Positions 8,230-16,372 of a DNA stretch of 64,000 nt are shown one piece after another. The notes beneath the pieces are model-generated. The model made no database searches and was not told where the DNA came from. It saw nothing but the letters and a program-made list of their open reading frames with translations. The translations under genes were made by a program, and so were the position numbers. This DNA is from Amorphoplanes digitatis (lineage in GTDB: Bacteria > Actinomycetota > Actinomycetes > Mycobacteriales > Micromonosporaceae). Positions within the stretch are counted from its first letter, which is position 1, and each line of letters opens with the position of its first letter. Location of the stretch: NCBI RefSeq assembly GCF_014205335.1, contig NZ_JACHNH010000001.1, forward strand, positions 2,784,501 through 2,848,500, given 5' to 3'.

Positions 8230-10071
8230 ATGTGTGGAATCGCGGGAATCCTGGCCTTTGACGGAGCCGCCACGGGCGAGGAGGTCCGTGCCGCGATGGC
8301 GGCGTCGCTGGACCGCCGCGGCCCGGATTCCGGTGGCGTGTGGCAGGACGAATACGTCACCCTGATCTTCCGCCGGCTCGCCGTCATCGACCTGGCCGGC
8401 GGCGGCCAGCCGATGGTGGCCGAGGAGGACGGACGGGTCCTCGCGGTGCTGAATTACACCGGCGAGGTCTTCAACTTCGCCGAGCTGCGCGACGATCTGC
8501 GGCGGCGCGGGCACCGTTTCCGTACCCGCAGCGACACCGAGGTGGTGCTGCGCGCGTACCTGGAATGGGGCGCGGCCTGCGCCGAGCGGCTGGTCGGCAT
8601 GTTCGCCTTCGCCGTCTGGGACGCGCGCACCCGGGAGCTGCTGCTGATCCGCGACCGGTTCGGCATCTACCCGCTCTACTACCACCGCACCCCGCACGGG
8701 GTGATCTTCGGCTCCGAGCCGAAGGCGGTGCTGGCGCACCCGGACGTGCCGGCCGTGGTGGACCTCGACGGCCTGCGCGAGGTGCTGTCCTTCGCACCGA
8801 TGCCCGGCCGCGGCGTCTACCGGGACGTGCCCGAGGTCGAGCCGGGCCAGATAGTCCGGTTCGGAGTGGGCGGGATGACCGCCACCCGCTACTGGCGGCT
8901 GACCGCGCGGCCGCACACCGACGACCTGCCGGCCACCGTGGCCCGGGTCCGGGAACTGCTCGAGGACAGCGTCGCCGGGCAGCTCGTGTCCGACGTGCCG
9001 ATCTGCGTGCAGCTCTCCGGCGGCCTCGACTCCAGCGTGGTCGCCGCGCTGGCCGCCCGGGCGCTGCGGGAGCGGGACGGAAGCACGCTGCGCACCTTCT
9101 CGATCGACTTCGAGGGACACGTCCAGCGGTTCCGGGCCGGCGAGATGTACGGCGACCCCGACGCGCCATACGTCGCCGAGATGGTCCGCCGGCTCGGCAG
9201 CGACCACACCGAGGTGGTGGTCGGCTCCGGCGACCTGCTCGACGAGCGGGTCCGCGCCGGTGTGGTGCGCGCCCTCGACATGCCGGCGCCGGCCGGCGAG
9301 ATGTACACCTCGCTCTACCTGCTCAGCGAGCACATCCGCGGACACTCGACGGTGACCATGACCGGCGACGCGGCGGACGAGTTGTTCGGCGGCTACCGGT
9401 GGTTCCACGAGGGCTGGTACCGCGACCGCGACGCGTTCCCCTGGCTGGCCGCGTCGCACCGGATGGAGATGCTCACCGGCCTGCTCCACCGGGACCTGGT
9501 CGCCGACCTCGGGCTCGAGGAGCACCAGCGCGACCACTACCATGCCGCGCTGGCCGAGGTGCCGCGGCTGCCGGGCGAGACCGGCCTGGACCGCCGGATC
9601 CGGGAGATCACCTACCTCAACCTCACCCGGTACCTGCGGGTCATCCTCGACCGCAAGGACCGGATGGGCATGGCCTCCGCGCTGGAGGGCCGGGTGCCGT
9701 TCCTCGACCACCGGCTCGTCGAGTACGTGTTCAACGTGCCCTGGGCGATGCGCAGCTTCGACGGCCGGGAGAAGAGCCTGCTGCGGGCGGCCGCGCGCGA
9801 CCTGCTGCCGGAGGCCGTGCTGCGGCGTACCAAGGCGCCGTTCCCGTCCACACAGGACCCGGCGTACGCGCGCGGCCTGCGCGCCCGGCTCGCCGCCATC
9901 CTGGACGACGACCGCTCGCCGGTACGCCCGCTGCTCGACCTGCGCCGCGCCGAGGCGGTGCTGCACACGCCCGACCACGGCGCCCGCTCCGGCGTCACCC
10001 GGCTCAGCCTCGACCTCGCCGTCCAGCTCGACCACTGGCTCACCGGCAACGCCGTCGAGCTGGTCCGATGA
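8230..10071 (+). CDS. Glutamine-dependent asparagine synthetase homologue (amidotransferase)
   Basis: The 613-residue AsnB-family protein begins MCGIAG, so Cys2 is available as the glutaminase nucleophile after Met removal. The C-terminal ATP pyrophosphatase domain has the SGGLDSS motif near residue 263. The enzyme should adenylate a carboxylate and transfer ammonia from glutamine. In this operon it may amidate the distal carboxylate of an alkylsuccinyl group, giving the succinamic amide that an N-oxygenase could turn into a hydroxamate. Supplying free asparagine for the Asn-coded NRPS module is the plain alternative. Beta-lactam synthetases, which share the fold, usually lack the N-terminal Cys. 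The stop overlaps the NRPS start (ATGA). Confidence 0.9.
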   Translation: MCGIAGILAFDGAATGEEVRAAMAASLDRRGPDSGGVWQDEYVTLIFRRLAVIDLAGGGQPMVAEEDGRVLAVLNYTGEVFNFAELRDDLRRRGHRFRTRSDTEVVLRAYLEWGAACAERLVGMFAFAVWDARTRELLLIRDRFGIYPLYYHRTPHGVIFGSEPKAVLAHPDVPAVVDLDGLREVLSFAPMPGRGVYRDVPEVEPGQIVRFGVGGMTATRYWRLTARPHTDDLPATVARVRELLEDSVAGQLVSDVPICVQLSGGLDSSVVAALAARALRERDGSTLRTFSIDFEGHVQRFRAGEMYGDPDAPYVAEMVRRLGSDHTEVVVGSGDLLDERVRAGVVRALDMPAPAGEMYTSLYLLSEHIRGHSTVTMTGDAADELFGGYRWFHEGWYRDRDAFPWLAASHRMEMLTGLLHRDLVADLGLEEHQRDHYHAALAEVPRLPGETGLDRRIREITYLNLTRYLRVILDRKDRMGMASALEGRVPFLDHRLVEYVFNVPWAMRSFDGREKSLLRAAARDLLPEAVLRRTKAPFPSTQDPAYARGLRARLAAILDDDRSPVRPLLDLRRAEAVLHTPDHGARSGVTRLSLDLAVQLDHWLTGNAVELVR

Positions 10072-13000
10072 CGACGATGACGGTGCCGCTGGCCCCGGCG
10101 CAGCGCGGCATCTACCTGCTGCACAGCCTCGACACCGGGAGCGCCGCCTACCACGTACCGATCGCGCTGCGGGTCCGCGGCCCGCTGCGCCGCGCCGCCC
10201 TCCAGGACGCGGTCGACGCGCTGACCGCGCGGCATCAGGCGCTGCGTACCACGTTCGAGGAGCGCGACGGCGAGCCCGTCCAGGTGGTGCGCGCCGGGCC
10301 CGGCGCGCCCCGGGTGCCGGTGCGCTGGGCGGCCGGCCCGGCGCCGGATCTCGCGGCGGCCTCCCGCGCGGTCGTGGCCGCCGCGGCCGAGCCGTTCGAT
10401 CTGCGGCGGGGACCGCTGTGGCGGGTGGACGTGGTGCCCGCCGCATCCGGCGACCACGCGGTGATGTTCGCCTTCCACCACCTCGTGCTCGACGAGGTGT
10501 CGGCCGGCGTGCTGGCCCGGGATCTGCGGACCGCCTACCGCGACCCGGCGGCACTGCGCGCGGTCCCGCCGGGCCGGGAGTACGCCGACTGCTGCCGGAG
10601 CCTGCAAGGCGGGCCCGACCCGGCCGCGATGGACTACTGGCGTGCCCGGCTCGGCGGGCGGCCGCCCGGCCTGCTGCCGCACGACGACGTCGAACCGGCC
10701 GGGCGGCTGTTCCACGGTGACCGGGTGCCGATCGCCGTCGACCCGGCCGTCGCCGGGCGGCTCGGTGCGTTCTGCGCGGCGCAGCGGATCTCGCCGTTCA
10801 TGCTGTTCCACGCGGCGCTCACCGCGCTGCTGCACGGCTGGACCGGGCAGAACCGGCTCGCGGTCGGCACCCCGATGGGCGGCCGCGGCGACCCGGCGTA
10901 CGCCGAGACGGTCGGCTTCTTCCAGAACACCGTCGTCCTTGACTGCGAGGTCGACCCGGCGCAGAACGTCCGCGGCCTGCTCAGGTCGGTCCGGCGTACG
11001 GTGCTCGAGGCCGCGCAGCACCGGGACGCGCCGTTCGAGGCCGTCGTCGCCGCGGTCCGGCCGGTCCGCGAGGCCACCCGCAACCCGTTGTTCCAGGCGG
11101 CGCTGGTCTACCAGCGGGTCAAGGTCGAGCAGGACTGGACCCTGGACGGGCTGGCCGTCGAGCCGCTGCCGTTCGACTGGCCTGCCGCGCACTTCGACCT
11201 GACCCTGACCCTCGTGCACGAGGGCGGGGTGCTCCACGGCGACCTGGCCTACGACACCGGCCGGTTCCGCCGCGCGACCGTCGAGGGGCTGGCCGCCGCC
11301 TTCCCGCGACTGCTCGCCGCGATGGTCGCCGATCCGGACCGCACGCTGGCCGACCTGCCCCTGCCGCCGCCGGCATCGCCGCCGCCCGCGCCGCGCCCGC
11401 GCCGTCCCGCCGGCGACGGCCCGGTCGAACGGCGCCTCTGCGAGCTGTTCGGCGAGGTGCTCGGCGTCGACGGCGTCGAGCCCGGCGACGACTTCTTCGA
11501 CCTGGGCGGGCACTCGCTGCTCGCCGGGCGGCTGATCGGCCGGGTCCGCGCCGGCCTGCGCGCCGAACTCTCGCTGCGCGACCTGTTCGAGGAGCCGACC
11601 GCGGCCGGCCTGGCCGGGCGGCTGCGGTCCGCAGGCGAACCGCCGACGCGCCGGCCGGACTCCGGGCCGGTGCCGCTCTCCGACGCCCAGCGCGGGCTCT
11701 GGTACCTGCACCGGCTGGCGGGCCCGGACCCAGCCTACAACGTGCCGCTGGTGCTCCGCTTCCCGTCCGGTGTCGACCGGGCCGCGCTGCGCGCCGCGCT
11801 CGTCGACGTCGTCACCCGCCACGAGCCACTGCGGACCGTCGTCCGGGAGGCCGGCGGCGAGCCGTGCCAGGTCGTCCTACGCCCGGATCAAGCGGCGCCG
11901 GACCTGCCGGTCACCGCGACGGACGAGGACCGCCTGACGGGCCTGCTCGCCGGCGCGGCCCGGTTCGCGTTCGACCTGGCCGCTCACGCCCCGATCCGGG
12001 CCCGGCTGTTCGCCCTGCCGGGCGGTGTCGACGTGCTCCTGTTGCTGCTGCACCACATCGCCGCCGACGGCCGGTCGCTCGGTCCGCTGGGCCGTGACCT
12101 GGGCCGCGCCTACCGGGCCCGGCGCGCCGGCGCCGCACCGGACTGGCCGCCGCTGCCGGTGCGGTACGCCGACTACACCCGGTGGCAGCGCGAGCGCCTC
12201 GGCGACGTCGCCGACCCGGCGAGCCTGGCCGGGCGGCAGGCGGCCTACTGGCGGTCGGCGCTGTCCGGCCTGCCGGCGGCACCGGCGCTGCCCGCCGACC
12301 GGCCGCGGCCCGCCGCGGCCTCGTACCGCGGGGCCACCGTGGAGGTCGACTGGGACGCCGGCCTGCACCGCGCCGTCGCGGCGCTGGCCCGTCGCCACGA
12401 CAGCACAGTGATCATGGTGCTGCACGGCGCGCTGGCGGCGCTGCTGTGCCGCATGGGCGCGGGCGAGGACATCCCGATCGGCGTGCCCAGCGCGGGCCGC
12501 GCCGACGAGGCCCTCGACGACCTGGTCGGCTACTTCGTGAACACCCTGGTGCTGCGGACCGACCTGACCGGTGACCCGGCCTTCGCCGACCTGCTCGGCC
12601 GGGTGCGTGACACCGCGCTGGCCGGGTACGCACACCAGGACCTGCCGTTCGACCTGGTGGTCGACGCGGTCAACCCGGTGCGGTCGCCCGGCCGCCAACC
12701 GCTGTTCGACGTCATGCTCAGCGTCCAGCGCGAGGTGGCGGGCGACCTGCCGCTGCCCGGGGTGCCGACCGTGCTCGGCCGGACCGACAGCGGATCGGCC
12801 AAGTTCGACCTGTCGCTGAACCTTCAGGAGTTCCACGACCGGGACGGCGCGCCCGCCGGCATCCGCGGCGGGATCGAGTACGCCACCGGCCTTTACGACC
12901 GGGCCACCGCCGAGGCGCTGCGCGACCGGCTCGCGCGGGTCCTGCGGGAGGTGAGCGCCGACCCGCTCCGGAGGGTCGGCGATCTCGAACTGCTCGGCCC

Positions 13001-15455
13001 GGCGGAGCGGCGGGCGCTGCTGTCCGGCGGCAGCCCGCCCGGCTGCCGGCACAGCCCGGCAACGCTGCCGCGGATGGTGGAGCGGCAGGTCGCGCGGACG
13101 CCCGGCGCGACCGCCGTCCGGCACGGCACCGCCGCCGTGTCCTACCGGGAGCTGAACCGGCGCGCCAACCGGCTGGCCCGGTGGTTGATCGCCCGCGGCG
13201 TCGGCCCGGAGGACCGCGTGGTGCTCGCCCTGCCACCGTCGATCGACCTGGTCGTCGCGCTGCTGGCCGTCAGCAAGGCCGGTGGCGCCTACGTGCCGGT
13301 CGATCCGGCCGTTGTCCGCCGCGTGGTCGCCGAGGTACGCCCCGCCCTCGTCCTGACCGACGTCCCGGATGGCCCGGGCGGCCCGGACGACGGCGATGTC
13401 CGCGACGAGGAACGGCGCGCGCCGCTCTCGGTGGACAACGCCGCCTACGTCATCCTCACCTCCGGGTCGACCGGCCGGCCCAAGGGCGTCGTGGTGCAGC
13501 ACCGGTCGCTGGCCCGCTACCTGCGGTACGCCGCCGAGGCCTATCCCGGCGTGCACGGCGACGCGCTCGTACCGTCACCGGCGTCGTTCGACCTGACCGT
13601 CACCGGGCTGCTCACCCCGCTCGTGACCGGCGGCACCGTGCGCGTCGGCGACCTCGACGGTGCGGGTACCCCGCCGTCCTTCCTCAAGATCACACCGAGT
13701 CACCTGCCGCTGCTGGCCGCCTCCGGCCGGGACGCGCCGACCGTCGACCTGGTCGTCGGCGGCGAGGCGCTGCGCGGCGAGCAGCTGCGCGACTGGCGCG
13801 CGCGGCATCCCGGCGCCGCGGTGATCAACGAGTACGGGCCGACCGAGACCACGGTGGGCTGCGCGGCGTATCGGCTGGCACCCGGGCAGCCGACCCCCGA
13901 GGGGCCGGTACCGATCGGACGGCCGGTCGCCGGCGGCCGGGTCTACGTCCTCGACCGGCGGCTGCGGCCCCAGCCGGCCGGCGTGACGGGCGAGCTGTAC
14001 CTCGGCGGCGACCTGGTCGCCCGCGGCTACCTCGGTCTCGCGGGCCCGACCGCGGAGCGGTTCGTCGCCGACCCGTTCGGGCCGCCCGGAGCCCGGATGT
14101 ACCGGTCCGGCGACCTCGGCCGGTGGAACCACGCCGGCCTGCTGGAGTACCAGGGGCGGTCGGACACCCAGCTGAAGATCCGCGGCGTCCGGGTGGAGCC
14201 GGGTGAGGTGGAGGCGGCGCTCACCGGGCACGACCGGGTCGGCGCGGCCGCGGTGATCGCCGGCGACGACACCCGGCTTGTCGCGTACATAGTCACGAGC
14301 GGCACCGTCACCGACCGTGAGCTGCGCACCCACCTCGCCGACCGCCTGCATCGGCAGCTCGTGCCGTCCGCCTTCGTCCGCCTCGGCGCGCTGCCGCTCA
14401 CCCCGAACGGCAAGCTCGACCACCGGGCCCTGCCCGCCCCCGCGGGCGTTCCACCGGTGGGCCGCCCCGCCGCGACCCCCGCCGAGCGCACGCTGAGCAG
14501 GTTGTTCGCCGAGGTGCTCGGCGCCGGCGAGGTGGGCGCCGAGCAGAGCTTCTTCGACCTGGGCGGGCATTCGCTGCTGGCCGTCCGGCTGGCCGCGCGG
14601 ATATCCGAGGAGTTCGGCCGCGGCGTTCCGCTCGGCCGGCTGATCGCGCTGCCGACCGTGGCCGAGCTCGCCGTCGAGCTCGGCCGCCCGGTGGCGACCG
14701 GCGGCGTCCACCTGCTGCGCGAGGGCGACCGCGGGCCCGCGATCGTGCTGGTCCATCCGGTCGGCGGGACGGTGTCCTGCTATCGCGACCTGGTCCGGGA
14801 GCTGCCCGCCGGCGGATGCGTCGCCGGCTGCGAGAACCCGCCCGGCACCCACCCGCCGGACGGGTCGCTGACGGCGCTCGCCCGGCGGCACGCCGCAGCG
14901 CTTGACGAGTTGCTGCCCGAGGGCGAGCTGGTGCTCGCCGGCTGGTCGGTGGGCGGCGTCGTGGCGTACGAGATGGCGGCCCAGCTCGTGGCGCGCGGGC
15001 GCCGGGTGGCCGGGCTCGCGCTGCTGGACTCAGTGGCCGTCCGCACCAGCGCGGACCGCGCGGAGGTCACCGCCGGCGCGGACCGCCTGCGGGCGCTGCC
15101 CGGCGAGCCGGACTCCGCCGGTGCCGCCGCGCTGCTGGCCGGCTACGGCGTGGACGCCGCCGCGCTGCGTGACCTGCCCGCGCCGGACGCGGCGCGGCTG
15201 CTGGGCGGCTGGGCGGACCTGCTCGACCTGGTGGCCGGGCACGAGCCGGTGCCGCTGGCGGTGCCGGCGTGGCTCTTCACCGGCACGGACAACCCGGCCG
15301 GGCTACCGGAGCGGATCGTCGCCGGCTGGCAACCGCTGGCGCCGGACCTGACCGTGGTACCGGTCGCCGGCGACCACCACACCCTGCTCCGGCCGCCCTC
15401 GGTACGCGCGGTGGCCGCCCGGCTGGCCGGGCTCATGGCGGGGGAGCGGCGATGA
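10068..15455 (+). CDS. NRPS, C-T-C-A-T-TE (A-less first module, Asn-like second module)
   Basis: This 1795-residue enzyme has six domains. C1 spans about 5-430 with HHLVLDE at 137-143, where the usual Gly is Glu. T1 has Ser483. C2 spans about 535-960 with canonical HHIAADG at 662-668. The A domain has TSGSTGRPKG near 1131, and its specificity residues read by eye as D-L-T-K-V-G-E-V-G-K, one change from the classical Asn code (D-L-T-K-L-G-E-V-G-K). T2 has Ser1502. The thioesterase has GWSVG with Ser1627 and GDHHTLL near the end. Module 1 has no A domain, so T1 must be loaded in trans, plausibly by the free valine enzyme. TE releases the product by hydrolysis or cyclisation. ATG 10068 overlaps the amidotransferase stop. 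Confidence 0.95.
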   Translation: MTTMTVPLAPAQRGIYLLHSLDTGSAAYHVPIALRVRGPLRRAALQDAVDALTARHQALRTTFEERDGEPVQVVRAGPGAPRVPVRWAAGPAPDLAAASRAVVAAAAEPFDLRRGPLWRVDVVPAASGDHAVMFAFHHLVLDEVSAGVLARDLRTAYRDPAALRAVPPGREYADCCRSLQGGPDPAAMDYWRARLGGRPPGLLPHDDVEPAGRLFHGDRVPIAVDPAVAGRLGAFCAAQRISPFMLFHAALTALLHGWTGQNRLAVGTPMGGRGDPAYAETVGFFQNTVVLDCEVDPAQNVRGLLRSVRRTVLEAAQHRDAPFEAVVAAVRPVREATRNPLFQAALVYQRVKVEQDWTLDGLAVEPLPFDWPAAHFDLTLTLVHEGGVLHGDLAYDTGRFRRATVEGLAAAFPRLLAAMVADPDRTLADLPLPPPASPPPAPRPRRPAGDGPVERRLCELFGEVLGVDGVEPGDDFFDLGGHSLLAGRLIGRVRAGLRAELSLRDLFEEPTAAGLAGRLRSAGEPPTRRPDSGPVPLSDAQRGLWYLHRLAGPDPAYNVPLVLRFPSGVDRAALRAALVDVVTRHEPLRTVVREAGGEPCQVVLRPDQAAPDLPVTATDEDRLTGLLAGAARFAFDLAAHAPIRARLFALPGGVDVLLLLLHHIAADGRSLGPLGRDLGRAYRARRAGAAPDWPPLPVRYADYTRWQRERLGDVADPASLAGRQAAYWRSALSGLPAAPALPADRPRPAAASYRGATVEVDWDAGLHRAVAALARRHDSTVIMVLHGALAALLCRMGAGEDIPIGVPSAGRADEALDDLVGYFVNTLVLRTDLTGDPAFADLLGRVRDTALAGYAHQDLPFDLVVDAVNPVRSPGRQPLFDVMLSVQREVAGDLPLPGVPTVLGRTDSGSAKFDLSLNLQEFHDRDGAPAGIRGGIEYATGLYDRATAEALRDRLARVLREVSADPLRRVGDLELLGPAERRALLSGGSPPGCRHSPATLPRMVERQVARTPGATAVRHGTAAVSYRELNRRANRLARWLIARGVGPEDRVVLALPPSIDLVVALLAVSKAGGAYVPVDPAVVRRVVAEVRPALVLTDVPDGPGGPDDGDVRDEERRAPLSVDNAAYVILTSGSTGRPKGVVVQHRSLARYLRYAAEAYPGVHGDALVPSPASFDLTVTGLLTPLVTGGTVRVGDLDGAGTPPSFLKITPSHLPLLAASGRDAPTVDLVVGGEALRGEQLRDWRARHPGAAVINEYGPTETTVGCAAYRLAPGQPTPEGPVPIGRPVAGGRVYVLDRRLRPQPAGVTGELYLGGDLVARGYLGLAGPTAERFVADPFGPPGARMYRSGDLGRWNHAGLLEYQGRSDTQLKIRGVRVEPGEVEAALTGHDRVGAAAVIAGDDTRLVAYIVTSGTVTDRELRTHLADRLHRQLVPSAFVRLGALPLTPNGKLDHRALPAPAGVPPVGRPAATPAERTLSRLFAEVLGAGEVGAEQSFFDLGGHSLLAVRLAARISEEFGRGVPLGRLIALPTVAELAVELGRPVATGGVHLLREGDRGPAIVLVHPVGGTVSCYRDLVRELPAGGCVAGCENPPGTHPPDGSLTALARRHAAALDELLPEGELVLAGWSVGGVVAYEMAAQLVARGRRVAGLALLDSVAVRTSADRAEVTAGADRLRALPGEPDSAGAAALLAGYGVDAAALRDLPAPDAARLLGGWADLLDLVAGHEPVPLAVPAWLFTGTDNPAGLPERIVAGWQPLAPDLTVVPVAGDHHTLLRPPSVRAVAARLAGLMAGERR

Positions 15456-16372
15456 GCGACCCGATGCGCGGCTGGTACGACGACGCGGCCGTCCGCGGGC
15501 AGCGGCGGCGCATCCTGCACGAGGACCGCGAGCGCGGGCTCGTGCTGTTCCCCGAGAAGGAGATCCCCTATCTGGGGCACGAGGCGGTCGTCGCACTGGC
15601 GCCCGCCGCGCGGGACGCGCTCGTCGCCCGCCACCTCTACCAGTACCTGCTGTACACCGTCCACCTCGAGACCAAGGTGGTGAACCGGGGAGTGGCGATG
15701 GTGGCCAACGACGAGGCCGACTACGCCATCGCCCCGCAGACCCGCCTCGACGCGTTCAAGATCTATTGCGACGAGGGCTACCACGCCATGTTCAACCTGG
15801 ACGTCGTCCAGCAGATCGAGCGGGCCACCGGCGTCGCGTCCCTGCCGTACGACTTCCGCCCGCGCCTCGACCGGCTGGACCACACCGCCCACCGCTTCTT
15901 CCCGGAGCATCCGCGCCTCGGGCGGCTGCTACAGGTCGCCGTGTTCGAGACGGTGGTGACCGCGACGCTTGCCGACCTGCCGCGCGACCCCACCGTCTAC
16001 CGGGTGGTGCGCGACGTGGTCGGCGACCACGCCCGGGACGAGGCACACCACCACGCGTTCTTCGTGCGCTTCTTCCGGGAGACCTGGACGCACCTGACCG
16101 CCGGTCAGCGCGTCGCGGTGGCCCGCGCCCTGCCGCATCTGATCGACGACTGCCTGCGCCCGGACGTCGCCACGATCCGGCGGTCGCTGATCGCGGCCGG
16201 ACTTCCGGCACCGGTCGCCGCCGACGTGGTCGCGGACTGCTACGCCGAGCCGGCGGTGCGCGCGGTGATCCGCCGGTCCGCCCGGCACACCCTCGCGCTG
16301 GCCGACAGCGTCGGCGCCCTCGACCTGCCGGGCGTGCGGGACATCGTGGGCGAGCTCGGGCTGGCGCGGTGA
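15452..16372 (+). CDS. AurF-type di-iron N-oxygenase
   Basis: This 306-residue helical protein belongs to the p-aminobenzoate N-oxygenase (AurF) family. The metal ligands are Glu73 (HLETK), Glu108 and His111 (DEGYH), Glu166 (VFETVV), and His193, Glu197 and His200 (GDHARDEAHH). Their spacing of 35, 3, 58, 27, 4 and 3 residues is nearly that of AurF as I recall it (35, 3, 60, 27, 4, 3), so the di-iron centre should be intact. Family members oxidise amine nitrogen to hydroxylamine or beyond. Here it is the best candidate for making a hydroxamate N-OH on an amidated alkylsuccinate; N-oxidation of carrier-bound valine is the alternative. The gene overlaps both neighbours by 4 nt. Confidence 0.88.
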   Translation: MSDPMRGWYDDAAVRGQRRRILHEDRERGLVLFPEKEIPYLGHEAVVALAPAARDALVARHLYQYLLYTVHLETKVVNRGVAMVANDEADYAIAPQTRLDAFKIYCDEGYHAMFNLDVVQQIERATGVASLPYDFRPRLDRLDHTAHRFFPEHPRLGRLLQVAVFETVVTATLADLPRDPTVYRVVRDVVGDHARDEAHHHAFFVRFFRETWTHLTAGQRVAVARALPHLIDDCLRPDVATIRRSLIAAGLPAPVAADVVADCYAEPAVRAVIRRSARHTLALADSVGALDLPGVRDIVGELGLAR

